The notes under the pieces are model-generated. The model did no database searches and had not been told where the DNA came from. It worked only from the letters and a program-made list of their open reading frames with translations. A DNA stretch of 64,000 nt from Microbacterium sp. Se63.02b. GTDB lineage: Bacteria; Actinomycetota; Actinomycetes; Actinomycetales; Microbacteriaceae. The position numbers and the translations under genes are program-made. Location of the stretch: positions 4,018,359 to 4,082,358 of the forward strand of contig NZ_CP050453.1 in NCBI RefSeq assembly GCF_014171575.1, in the 5' to 3' direction. Below are positions 28,303 to 36,754 of the stretch, piece by piece (within the stretch, counting starts at the first letter, position 1; each line of letters begins with the position of its first letter).

Positions 28303-29793
28303 ATGTTCACGGCAACGGGAGACGACTGGGCGGATCGCGCAGCGTCGCTGTCTCTGCACGCGCGCATGTTCATCGAGGGCGCGTGGGTGGAGGGGTCGGC
28401 CGAACCGCTGGCTCCCGTGAGTCCGCGCGACGGCCGTGCACTGCCGCAGATCACCGCCGCCTCGGCCGCCGACGTGGACCGCGCCGTCCGCTCCGCCCGC
28501 GCCGCGTTCGACGCCGGCGTGTGGTCGCGGATCGCGCCTCGGGAACGCGGGCAGCTTCTGATCGCCTTCGCCCAGCGGATCCACGACAACGCCGAAGAGC
28601 TCGCCCTCATCATCTCCCTCGAGATGGGCAAGCCGATCCGCGAGGCGCTGCAGACCGAGCTGCGCGCCGTCGTGAACTGCTTCCGCTGGTACGGCGAGGC
28701 CGCCGACAAGGTCCTCGACGAGATGCCGGTCACCGCTCCGAACAGCCTCGCCCTCGTGACCCGAGAGCCGGCCGGAGTAGTCGCCGCCGTCGTTCCGTGG
28801 AACTTCCCGCTGACCATGACGGCATGGAAGCTCGCCCCCGCCCTCGCGGTCGGCAACAGCGTCGTGCTCAAGCCGGCCGAGCACACCACCTTCTCGGCTC
28901 TGCGCCTCGCCGAGCTCGCGTTCGAAGCGGGCATCCCGGCCGGCGTCCTCAACGTCACGCCGGGTGCAGGACACATCGCCGGCCGCGCGCTCGGCGAGCA
29001 CTCCGACGTCGACGTCGTCACCTTCACCGGCTCGCCCGAGGTGGGCCGGAAGTTCCTCGGCTACGCGGCCGCCTCCAACGGCAAGCGCGTCTGGCCCGAA
29101 CTCGGCGGCAAGACCGCGAGCCTGGTGCTGCCGGATGCCGACCTCGAACGCGCAGTCCGCGCCACCGCAGACGGCTGCTTCTACAACCAGGGGCAGATGT
29201 GCACCGCGTCCTCCCGCCTTCTCGTGCCCCGTGCGCAGCGCGACCGGGCCCTGGAGATCGCCGCCGAGGTCGCACGCACGAGCCTGCCCGCCGACCCCTT
29301 CGACGTCGGCACCTCTATGGGCGCGATCGTCAGCGAGAAGCAGCTCGCGGGCATCGCCGGTTTCGTCGAGCGCGCGCAGGCCGAGGGCGCCGAGCTCGCA
29401 GCGGGGAGCGCCGAGCGCTTCCGCGCCGTCGACGGAGGCAGCTACTTCGCCCCGGTCGTGCTCGGCGTCACCCCTGCGCACGAGGTCGCGCAGCGCGAGG
29501 TCTTCGGCCCCGTGCTCTCGGTCATCGCCTACGACGACGTGGAGGACGCCCTCGCGATCGCGAACGGCACCGAGTTCGGTCTCGCCGCCGCCCTGTGGAG
29601 CACCGACCTCAACGCGGTGCACACCCTGTCGCGCCGACTCCGCGCCGGGGTCGTGTGGGTCAACTGCTTCGAGGAGGGCGACATGACCATCCCGTTCGGC
29701 GGCGTCAAGGGCTCGGGCTTCGGTCGCGACAAGAGCCTGCACGCGATGGAGAAGTTCACCGACCTCAAGACCACCTGGATCGAGCTGTCGTGA
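28303..29793 (+). CDS. Aldehyde dehydrogenase (gamma-glutamyl-gamma-aminobutyraldehyde dehydrogenase/PuuC-like)
   Basis: 496-residue NAD(P)-dependent enzyme. Contains FIEGAWVEGSAEPL, EPAGVVAAVVPWNFPLTMTA (trimmed), cofactor motif FTGSPEVGRKF, catalytic Glu in PELGGKTASLV and catalytic Cys300 in NQGQMCTASS. The C-terminus FGGVKGSGFGRDKSLHAMEK matches the PuuC/AldH group that oxidises aminoaldehydes from polyamines. ATG follows GGAGAGGA. Its stop overlaps the GTG of the amidotransferase gene. With the PuuD-like enzyme and a Pot-type importer it suggests putrescine or related amine catabolism, although glutamate-putrescine ligase (PuuA) and PuuB are not in the window. Confidence 0.9.
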   Translation: MFTATGDDWADRAASLSLHARMFIEGAWVEGSAEPLAPVSPRDGRALPQITAASAADVDRAVRSARAAFDAGVWSRIAPRERGQLLIAFAQRIHDNAEELALIISLEMGKPIREALQTELRAVVNCFRWYGEAADKVLDEMPVTAPNSLALVTREPAGVVAAVVPWNFPLTMTAWKLAPALAVGNSVVLKPAEHTTFSALRLAELAFEAGIPAGVLNVTPGAGHIAGRALGEHSDVDVVTFTGSPEVGRKFLGYAAASNGKRVWPELGGKTASLVLPDADLERAVRATADGCFYNQGQMCTASSRLLVPRAQRDRALEIAAEVARTSLPADPFDVGTSMGAIVSEKQLAGIAGFVERAQAEGAELAAGSAERFRAVDGGSYFAPVVLGVTPAHEVAQREVFGPVLSVIAYDDVEDALAIANGTEFGLAAALWSTDLNAVHTLSRRLRAGVVWVNCFEEGDMTIPFGGVKGSGFGRDKSLHAMEKFTDLKTTWIELS

Positions 29794-30548
29794 CCCGCCC
29801 GTTCATCGGCATCACCACCTGGCGCCGCTTCATCGACACCGACCTCGGCACCGGTCGCCCGGCCCACAGCCTGGGCACGGAGTACGCCGCGCCCGTCGAG
29901 GCCGCCGGTGGAGCCGTCGTGCTGCTGCCGCCGACCGCGGGCGTCGACGAGGTGCTCGACCGCCTCGACGGACTCGTCCTGTCCGGCGGAGAAGACGTGC
30001 ACCCCTCGCGCTACGGCGCGGAGCCTCAGGAGGCCAAGACCTACGACCCCTCGCGTGACGGGTTCGAGATCGCGCTCGCCCTCGGCGCGCGCCGACGCGG
30101 CATCCCGGTCCTCGCGATCTGCCGCGGTCTCCAGGTGAGCAACGTCGCGTTCGGCGGATCCCTGATCGTCGACATCCCCGCCACCGCGCACCACGAGCCG
30201 GTGCGCGGAGCCGACCAGCAACTCGCGGCGCGGCATCCGATCACCCTCGCAGACGGCAGCCGCCTCGCCGCCCTGTACGGCACCACACGGCGAATCGTGA
30301 ACACCATCCACCACCAGTCGATCGACACCCCGGCCCCCGGCCTCCACGCCGTCGCCTGGGCGCCGGACGGAATCGTCGAAGCCGTCGAGGCCGACGGCGA
30401 CTGGCCCTTCTGGGCGGTGCAGTGGCACCCCGAGAAGATGATCGCCCCCGATGAGGCCACAGAGGAGATGCCGCTGTTCGCGGCGTTCGTCTCGGCCGCC
30501 CGTGAACGCGCAGCGGAACACCCCGCTGCAGAGAAAGGAACACGATGA
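29790..30548 (+). CDS. Class I glutamine amidotransferase-like hydrolase (peptidase C26, PuuD-like)
   Basis: 252 residues, starting at a GTG that overlaps the dehydrogenase stop. Peptidase C26 features: nucleophile Cys111 in LAICRGLQVSN, the oxyanion GLVLSGGEDVHPSRYG, and His-Glu in VQWHPEKM. Members hydrolyse gamma-glutamyl amides such as gamma-glutamyl-GABA to GABA plus glutamate. This fits as the step after the PuuC-like dehydrogenase. The last four bases overlap the next gene. The exact gamma-glutamyl substrate is inferred from context. Confidence 0.88.
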   Translation: MTRPFIGITTWRRFIDTDLGTGRPAHSLGTEYAAPVEAAGGAVVLLPPTAGVDEVLDRLDGLVLSGGEDVHPSRYGAEPQEAKTYDPSRDGFEIALALGARRRGIPVLAICRGLQVSNVAFGGSLIVDIPATAHHEPVRGADQQLAARHPITLADGSRLAALYGTTRRIVNTIHHQSIDTPAPGLHAVAWAPDGIVEAVEADGDWPFWAVQWHPEKMIAPDEATEEMPLFAAFVSAARERAAEHPAAEKGTR

Positions 30549-31015
30549 CCAAGAAGGTCTTCCTCGAATACGAGAACGGCGTCCGCGCCGTCGCCACCCT
30601 GTTCGAGGACCTCGCCCCTCGCACCTGCGAGGCCATGTGGGGTGCGCTCGAGAAGCGGGTCACCATGCAGGCGATGCATGCGATGTACGCCGGACCCGAG
30701 GTCATGGTCGGCCTCCCGGAAGAGGCGCAGAACTTCGACCCGGAGACGGTTCCGTTCGAGAACCAGCAGGTCGTCCCTGCGCCGGGTGACCTGCAGTGGT
30801 ACTGGCAGCGTCCGATGCAGATGGGCGGGTTGCCGTTCGAGTGGTACGAGATCGGCGTCTTCTACGATCGTGGTGCCCGTACTCTCGGCCCGCTCGGATG
30901 GACACCCGTCAACATCTGGGGCGGCATCACCGAAGGACTCGCGGAGTTCGCCAAGGAGAGCGCGGCGATCCGCATCGACGGAGCGAAGCAGCTCACCATC
31001 GGACGCCTGGTCTAA
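30545..31015 (+). CDS. DUF3830 family protein (cyclophilin-like fold)
   Basis: 156 residues starting MTKKVFLEYENGVRAVATLF, with LAPRTCEAMWGALEK near the N-terminus and YEIGVFYDRGARTLGPLGW. DUF3830 proteins have a compact beta-barrel (cyclophilin-like) and occur in catabolic operons of amines, amino acids and purine-like compounds. No enzyme activity is established. The ATGA overlap with the amidotransferase gene and the tight link to the transporter genes downstream suggest a role in handling the imported substrate. The gene has its own good fit to the operon, so I consider it real. Confidence 0.85.
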   Translation: MTKKVFLEYENGVRAVATLFEDLAPRTCEAMWGALEKRVTMQAMHAMYAGPEVMVGLPEEAQNFDPETVPFENQQVVPAPGDLQWYWQRPMQMGGLPFEWYEIGVFYDRGARTLGPLGWTPVNIWGGITEGLAEFAKESAAIRIDGAKQLTIGRLV

Positions 31016-31056
31016 GGCGTTCACTCAGTGCTGGACCCATCCCGAAGGAGCAGTGC

Positions 31057-32136
31057 ATGAATACCCGAAGAATCCTCACCACCGGGGCGCTCGTCGCCAC
31101 CGGCGCCCTCGTCCTCGCCGGTTGCTCGACCGGTGACGACACGGCTTCCTCCGACGACAAGGAGTTCGCCGGCGAGACCATCGTCGTCACCTCGTTCGGC
31201 GGCGACTGGGAGAAGGCCTTCATCGAGGCCGTCGTCGACCCGTTCGAAGAGGAGACCGGGGCGAAGGTCGAGCTGATCACGCTGTACAGCGCCGACGCCC
31301 TCGCGCAGGTCACCGCCCAGAAGGCGAGCCCGCAGATCGACGTCGTGCACTTCTCCGGCGGGCAGGAGTTCACCGCTGCGGAGCAGGGGCTCATCGCGCC
31401 GATCGCGGCGGACGAGCTCTCCGAGTCCGGTGACCTGGTCGAACTCGCCACCGCCGGTCTCGAGCGCGGCGAAGGCCCGGTCATCCAGCTCGCGCCGATC
31501 GGGCTCGTCTACAACACCGAGGCGGACGCTCCGGCACCCACCTCGTGGCTCGACTTGTTCGACGAGGCCTACGCGGGTCACGTCGCGCTCACGGACTTCT
31601 CGAACACGTACGGCGTGCTCTCGATGCTCCGCGTGGCCGACGCGCTCGGCGGCGGCATCGACGACCCGTCGCAGGCGATCACAGACCTCGGCGAGCTGGC
31701 CTCGTCTGGCGACGCGATCGTGGTCCCGACCTCGCCCGACCTGCAGACGGCATTCGCCCAGCGCGACACCTGGCTGGCACCGTACGCGATGGACTACGCG
31801 GGCACGCTGCAGGACGCGGGTCTTCCGGTAGAGTTCATCGTCCCGGAGGAGGGCGCCACCGCCTCCCTCATCACGGCGAACGTGGTCGAGGGCCGGGACA
31901 ACCCCGACCTGGCGAAGCTCTTCATCGATTTCGAACTGCGCCCCGAAGCGCAGACCGTCTTCGCGGAGAACATGCGGTACTCGCCGGTCAACACCAAGGC
32001 CGAGCTCTCCGGCGATGCCGCGGACGCCGTGCTCACCGGCGACGAGCTGGAGACGGTCGTCGTCTACGCTCCGGGTGACATCGCGGCTTCGCGTCAGTCC
32101 TGGACCGATGAGTGGAATGCGCTGATCACCAAATGA
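31057..32136 (+). CDS. ABC transporter substrate-binding lipoprotein (spermidine/putrescine PotD-like)
   Basis: 359-residue extracytoplasmic receptor. Lipobox VLAGC puts the lipid on Cys23. Domain features of the PotD group: SFGGDWEKAFIEAVVDPFEE, PQIDVVHFSGGQEF and LAPIGLVYNTEA. RBS GAAGGAG six bases upstream of ATG 31057. It is coupled by an ATGA overlap to the first permease. Polyamine or a similar small cation is a plausible ligand given the neighbours, but opine, GABA-type or other small ligands in this family are possible. Confidence 0.9.
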   Translation: MNTRRILTTGALVATGALVLAGCSTGDDTASSDDKEFAGETIVVTSFGGDWEKAFIEAVVDPFEEETGAKVELITLYSADALAQVTAQKASPQIDVVHFSGGQEFTAAEQGLIAPIAADELSESGDLVELATAGLERGEGPVIQLAPIGLVYNTEADAPAPTSWLDLFDEAYAGHVALTDFSNTYGVLSMLRVADALGGGIDDPSQAITDLGELASSGDAIVVPTSPDLQTAFAQRDTWLAPYAMDYAGTLQDAGLPVEFIVPEEGATASLITANVVEGRDNPDLAKLFIDFELRPEAQTVFAENMRYSPVNTKAELSGDAADAVLTGDELETVVVYAPGDIAASRQSWTDEWNALITK

Positions 32137-32960
32137 GCGTCCGAACCCGTAGGGAGCCCTGGCTCCTGCTCCTGCCGGCGATCGTGCTGCTCGCGCTCGC
32201 CTTCATCACCCCGGTGGCCGGCATGCTCCTCATGAGCGTGCAGTCGTCGGCAGGCGGGTTCACCCTCGACAACTTCACCCGGTTGTTCACGAGTGAGTAT
32301 CACCTCCAGGCGGCGCTGCGCTCGCTCCGCCTGGGGGTGATCCAGACCGTCATCACTCTCGTCCTGGCCATCCCCCTCTCCTACGTGATGGCCCGCGCCG
32401 GCTCGAAGGTGCGCTCGTTCCTCCTCATCGTCGTGATCCTCCCGCTCATGACCAGCGTCGTGGTCCGCACCTTCGGCTGGGTGGTCCTGATGGGGCCGTC
32501 CGGCCTGATGATGCAGATCCCCGGCGCGGAGTTCCTCGTCGGCGGCACGCAAGGCTTCCTCGGCACCGAGACCGGTGTCGTGATCGCCATGGTCCAGGTG
32601 CTCCTGCCGTTCGCCGTGCTCAGCATCCTCGGTGTGATCTCGGGGATCACGCCGCAGCTCGAGGAGGCGTCCCGCACGCTCGGCGCCGGATTCTGGCGCA
32701 CGCTGCGTCACGTGGTGCTCCCCCTCGCGGTCCCCGGCATCGTCGCGGGCGCCTCGCTCGTCTTCGTGCTGTCGGTGAGCTCGTTCATCACCCCGCGGTT
32801 CATCGGCGGCGCGCAGATCCCCGTGTTCGCGCAGACCATCTACGTCGACGCGACCACCAACCTCGACTGGTCGTTCGCGGCCGCACAGGCCGTGCTGCTG
32901 TTCGCGGGCGTCATGCTCGTGCTCGCGGCGACGTCGCGGCTCGGGAAGCAGAAGGTGTGA
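32133..32960 (+). CDS. ABC transporter permease (PotB-like)
   Basis: 275 residues with six helices, first at residues 9-32 (LLLLPAIVLLALAFITPVAG). It has the EAA loop in LEEASRTLGAGFWRTLRHVVLPLAVPG (shown in part as EEASRTLGAGFWRTL). ATG at 32133 overlaps the lipoprotein stop. The gene is coupled to the second permease by a four-base ATGA-type overlap at 32957-32960. Together the two permeases form the channel of the importer. Confidence 0.9.
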   Translation: MSVRTRREPWLLLLPAIVLLALAFITPVAGMLLMSVQSSAGGFTLDNFTRLFTSEYHLQAALRSLRLGVIQTVITLVLAIPLSYVMARAGSKVRSFLLIVVILPLMTSVVVRTFGWVVLMGPSGLMMQIPGAEFLVGGTQGFLGTETGVVIAMVQVLLPFAVLSILGVISGITPQLEEASRTLGAGFWRTLRHVVLPLAVPGIVAGASLVFVLSVSSFITPRFIGGAQIPVFAQTIYVDATTNLDWSFAAAQAVLLFAGVMLVLAATSRLGKQKV

Positions 32961-33762
32961 CCATGGTCCGTTCCGTTCCCCTCCTCGGCAGGATCCTCGC
33001 CATCGTCCTCGGTGTCATCGTGACGCTGTACATGCTCGTGCCGCTCATGGTGGTCGCCGGCGCCTCCGTCGGCGAGAACCGCTTCCTGACCTTCCCCGGC
33101 CAGGGCTTCACGCTCGACTGGTACGTCGAGGCGCTCACCTCCGACACCTACCTCGAGCCGTTCCGCCTCAGCCTGCTGGTCGGCATCACGGTCGCGATCC
33201 TCGCCGCAGCGATCGGCACCGCCGCCGCCTTGGCACTCACGCGCTTCCAGGTGCCCGGGGCGCCGCCATCCAGGCGCTGCTGATGTCGCCGCTGACCATC
33301 CCGACGATCATCCTCGCGATCGGCGCGCTCTCCATCGCCTCGCTCACGATCGGCTCCCCCAACGTGGGCGTGCTCATCGCGATCCACGTCGTGATCGCCA
33401 TCCCCTACGTCATGCGCACCGTCACGGGCGTGATGACCAGAGCCGACCACTTCACCGAGGAAGCGGCACGCACCCTGGGCGCCAGCACCTGGAACCGCTA
33501 CCGGCTCGTCGTGCTGCCGATCGCCCGGCCGGGTATCGCCGCCGGGGCGTTCTTCGCCTTCAACATCTCGTTCGACGATGCGGTCATCGCTCTCTTCCTG
33601 CGCACGCCGCAGCTGGAGACGCTCCCCATCGCCATCTACGGCCAGCTGGAGTTCAGCACGTCGCCCACCGTGGCGGCCGTCTCGACTCTCATGGTCCTGC
33701 TCACCGTCGTCCTCATGATCGTCCTCGAACGCATCATCGGTCTGGGAAGGTTGTTCGTCTGA
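32957..33762 (+). CDS. ABC transporter permease (PotC-like)
   Basis: Second channel subunit. N-terminal helix in LLGRILAIVLGVIVTLYMLV (residues about 9-28). The frame ends early at 33283 unless one base is added at the G4 run 33257-33260, which joins ALTRFQVPGG to AAIQALLMSPLTIPTI. Repaired length is about 268 residues, normal for PotC. The EAA loop is EEAARTLGASTWNRYRLVVL. The stop overlaps the ATPase ATG (TGATG). If the frameshift were real the transporter would be dead, and the intact flanking overlaps argue against that. Confidence 0.88.
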
Positions 33763-34805
33763 TGACAACGCTCACCATCAACTCGCTCACCAAGGACTTC
33801 AAGGGCACCCCAGTGCTCAAGGGCATCGATCTCTCGATGCAGTCCGGGGAGTTCGTCTCCCTCCTCGGCCCCTCCGGCTGCGGCAAGACCACGCTGCTGC
33901 GCTGCATCGCGGGGTTGGAGTCGCCGAGTGCCGGCACGATCGAGATCGCAGGTCAGGATGTGACCAAGCTCCCGCCCGAGAAGCGCCACCTCGGGATGAT
34001 GTTCCAGAGCTACGCGCTGTTCCCCCACATGAGCGTGGTCGAGAACGTGCGCTTCGGTCTGCGGATGTCGGGCGAGAAGTCCAAGGCCGAGCAGAAGGAG
34101 CTGGCCGTGCGTGCCCTCGAACGCGTGCAGATGGGCCACCTCGCCGATCGGATGCCGGCGCAGCTGTCGGGCGGCCAGCAGCAGCGCGTCGCCCTCGCCA
34201 GGGCCATCGCCTTCGAGCCCCGGGTGCTGCTGCTCGACGAGCCGCTGTCGAACCTCGACGCTCGTCTGCGAGAAGACATGCAGGTCGAACTGAAGGAGCT
34301 GCACCGCACCCTCGGCCTCACCACCGTGTTCGTCACGCATGACCAGGAGGAGGCGATGAGCCTCTCCGACCGCATCGTCCTCATGAACGCGGGGGTGATC
34401 GAGCAGGAGGGTGCGCCCGCAGAACTGTACGGCGCACCGCGCACCCCGTTCGCTGCGGACTTCATCGGCGCGGCGAACCTGCTCCCGGCGACCCGCTCCG
34501 GGGCGGTCGCGACGCTCGACGGCACAACCGTCCAGGTGCCGCTGACGGGAGCCGGCCCGGATGGCAGTGGAGAGGTCGTGCTGCGTCAGGAGGACCTGCG
34601 CCTCTCGCCCGTGGTCGGCCCGGACGCTCCGGTGACCGTCGAGGTCGTCGCGCATGTCTACCGGGGCGCCGACATCGTCTACATCGTCGAGCTGGCGGGC
34701 ACCCGGATGCGCGTGGTCCGCCCGCGACACGAGGAGCCGATCTCCGAAGGCACCGCCGGCCTCGGCTGGCGCGAGGGTGCCGTGCTCTGGATCGCCGCGG
34801 CCTGA
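33762..34805 (+). CDS. ABC transporter ATP-binding protein (PotA-like)
   Basis: 347-residue ATPase. Walker A GPSGCGKTTL near residues 36-45, Q-loop MMFQSYALFPHMSV, signature LSGGQQQRVALARAI, Walker B LLLDEPLSNLD, H-loop VTHDQEEAMSL, followed by a C-terminal TOBE domain (VVLRQEDLRLSPV). Last gene of the seven-gene operon. The combination lipoprotein-permease-permease-ATPase with PuuC/PuuD-like enzymes argues for importer and catabolic enzymes acting on the same amine. Confidence 0.92.
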   Translation: MTTLTINSLTKDFKGTPVLKGIDLSMQSGEFVSLLGPSGCGKTTLLRCIAGLESPSAGTIEIAGQDVTKLPPEKRHLGMMFQSYALFPHMSVVENVRFGLRMSGEKSKAEQKELAVRALERVQMGHLADRMPAQLSGGQQQRVALARAIAFEPRVLLLDEPLSNLDARLREDMQVELKELHRTLGLTTVFVTHDQEEAMSLSDRIVLMNAGVIEQEGAPAELYGAPRTPFAADFIGAANLLPATRSGAVATLDGTTVQVPLTGAGPDGSGEVVLRQEDLRLSPVVGPDAPVTVEVVAHVYRGADIVYIVELAGTRMRVVRPRHEEPISEGTAGLGWREGAVLWIAAA

Positions 34806-34904
34806 AGACCCGGGCGCTCGATCGCGAACCCCGGGCCATCCTCACCAGGGGTACTTCCGCGGCATCCCGCGAACCCTGAGACGCAGCGGCCATAGGATCG
34901 CCTC

Positions 34905-36662
34905 GTGGCCGACGACGACTCCCCTTCCGTTCCCGATACCTCCCGCCGAGGCTTCTTCAAGATCGGCGGCGCGGCGCTCGCGGGTGCGGTCGTGGGCGGA
35001 GCAGGCGGAGCGGCCATCGGCGCCTCCGTCGCCGGCAACGCGAGAGACGGCTTCGCAGACGACCCCGTCCCCTTCGCCGCACTGACGCCCCGCAGCGAAC
35101 CGGGCTTCGATCATGTCGTCGTGGTGATGGGCGAGAACCGGTCGTTCGACAACCTCCTCGGCTACCTGTACTCGAAGGAGAACCTTCCCCAGGGCGAGAC
35201 GTTCGAGGGCCTGGGTTTCGGGACGCACAGCAACACGGCGTCCGACGGCACCGTGGTCGATGCCCACATCTACCAGGGCGAGACCGACCGCATCATGAGC
35301 CATCCCGACCCGGACCCCGGCGAGGAGTACCCGCACGTCAACACGCAGATCTTCGGGACGGTCGATCCGAAGACCAACGCCGACCTCTTCGTCGACCAGA
35401 TGGAGTCGCCCTTCAACGCCCCGACGCACGGGGAGAGGGCGACGATGTCGGGCTTCCTCCAGGACTACATCATCAACTTCCGTCGGCTGCGCAAGGGCAC
35501 GGAGCCGAGCGTCGACGAAGCCAGGCACATCATGGGCTCGTTCTCTCCCGCGATGCTCCCCGTGCTGTCGACGCTCGCGGCCGAGTTCGCCGTGTTCGAC
35601 AACTGGTACGCCGCGGTTCCGTCGCAGACCTTCTGCAACCGATCGTTCTTCCACGCGTCCACCTCGCACGGATTCGTCACCAATCAGGCGGGCGGCGGCT
35701 ACGACAAGTGGATCGACGCCCCGGCGGCCCCGACCGTGTTCAACCGGCTCGAGGAGAAGAAGCTCGACTGGAAGATCTACATCGACAAGCTGCAGCTCGT
35801 CTCCTTCACCGGCATGCTGCACGCGCCCGTGCTCGAGAAGTACTGGCGCACGGAGCACTTCGGCACGATGGACGACTTCTACACCGATGCGAAGGACGGC
35901 ACGCTCCCCGCCTACGCGTTCATCGAGCCGCGGATGGTCTACGACCACAACGACTTCCACCCGCCGTTCGGCTCGCCCCGCGAGAGCACCGTGGCGGGCG
36001 AGGAGGTGTTCGACAGTGCGATCTCCGACGTGCGCGCGGGAGACCTGCTCATCCACGACATCTACGAGGCTGTGCGCACGAGTGCATCGCCGAAGGGATC
36101 GAACGCGGTCAACACCCTGCTACTCATCACGTTCGACGAGCACGGCGGATGCTACGACCACGTGCCGCCGCCCGCGGCCACGAAACCGACGAAGGACACG
36201 ACGGCCGGCGAGATGGGCTTCACGTTCGATCGGCTCGGATGCCGTGTCCCGGCGATCGCCGTCTCGGCGTACACGAAGCGGAACACCATCATCCATGACG
36301 AGATGCACCACGGCTCGGTCACCGCGACGCTCTCCCGGCTGCACGGTCTGAAGCCCCTCAACGACCGCGATGCCTCGGCGAACACGCTGTTCAACGTCGT
36401 GAACCTGGAGCAGCCGCGGCACCCGGCCGACTGGCCCGTCACGAAGCCCTCGTACACTCCGCCGAACCCGGAAGAGGCCATCCCTCAGCCCGACCTCGAG
36501 AAGCACCTCAAGCCGCTGACTCCGCCTGCCCGCGGTCTGCTCGGCCTCCTCCTCGCCCGCTACGGCAGACCGGGCGAGAAGGAGCCGGAGACCTTCGCCG
36601 ACGCGTACAAGGTCCTGCACGAGCACGGCGAGGAGCTGTTCGGCCCGCCGAACGGGAGCTGA
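34905..36662 (+). CDS. Tat-exported phosphoesterase (phospholipase C / acid phosphatase family, PF04185-type)
   Basis: 585 residues. Twin-arginine signal RRGFFKIGGAALAGAVVGG in the first 35 residues. The phosphoesterase core begins FDHVVVVMGENRSFDNLLG, the metal-binding signature of phospholipase C/acid phosphatases. Further conserved segments include PSQTFCNRSFFHASTSHG and LLLITFDEHGGCYDHVPPP. It hydrolyses phosphate esters outside the membrane; whether the substrate is phospholipid is open. GTG start 34905. The wall-protein gene is convergent. Together with the wall-anchored metallophosphoesterase this makes two exported phosphatases in the window. Confidence 0.9.
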   Translation: MADDDSPSVPDTSRRGFFKIGGAALAGAVVGGAGGAAIGASVAGNARDGFADDPVPFAALTPRSEPGFDHVVVVMGENRSFDNLLGYLYSKENLPQGETFEGLGFGTHSNTASDGTVVDAHIYQGETDRIMSHPDPDPGEEYPHVNTQIFGTVDPKTNADLFVDQMESPFNAPTHGERATMSGFLQDYIINFRRLRKGTEPSVDEARHIMGSFSPAMLPVLSTLAAEFAVFDNWYAAVPSQTFCNRSFFHASTSHGFVTNQAGGGYDKWIDAPAAPTVFNRLEEKKLDWKIYIDKLQLVSFTGMLHAPVLEKYWRTEHFGTMDDFYTDAKDGTLPAYAFIEPRMVYDHNDFHPPFGSPRESTVAGEEVFDSAISDVRAGDLLIHDIYEAVRTSASPKGSNAVNTLLLITFDEHGGCYDHVPPPAATKPTKDTTAGEMGFTFDRLGCRVPAIAVSAYTKRNTIIHDEMHHGSVTATLSRLHGLKPLNDRDASANTLFNVVNLEQPRHPADWPVTKPSYTPPNPEEAIPQPDLEKHLKPLTPPARGLLGLLLARYGRPGEKEPETFADAYKVLHEHGEELFGPPNGS

Positions 36663-36754
36663 CCGCGGGGGTCGGCCGATGCCGTCTCCGGCGCGACCTC
36701 AGCCGTCCGGATCACTCCGCGTCGCCGGGCTCGACGCGCTCGAGGTGGGGAGGG

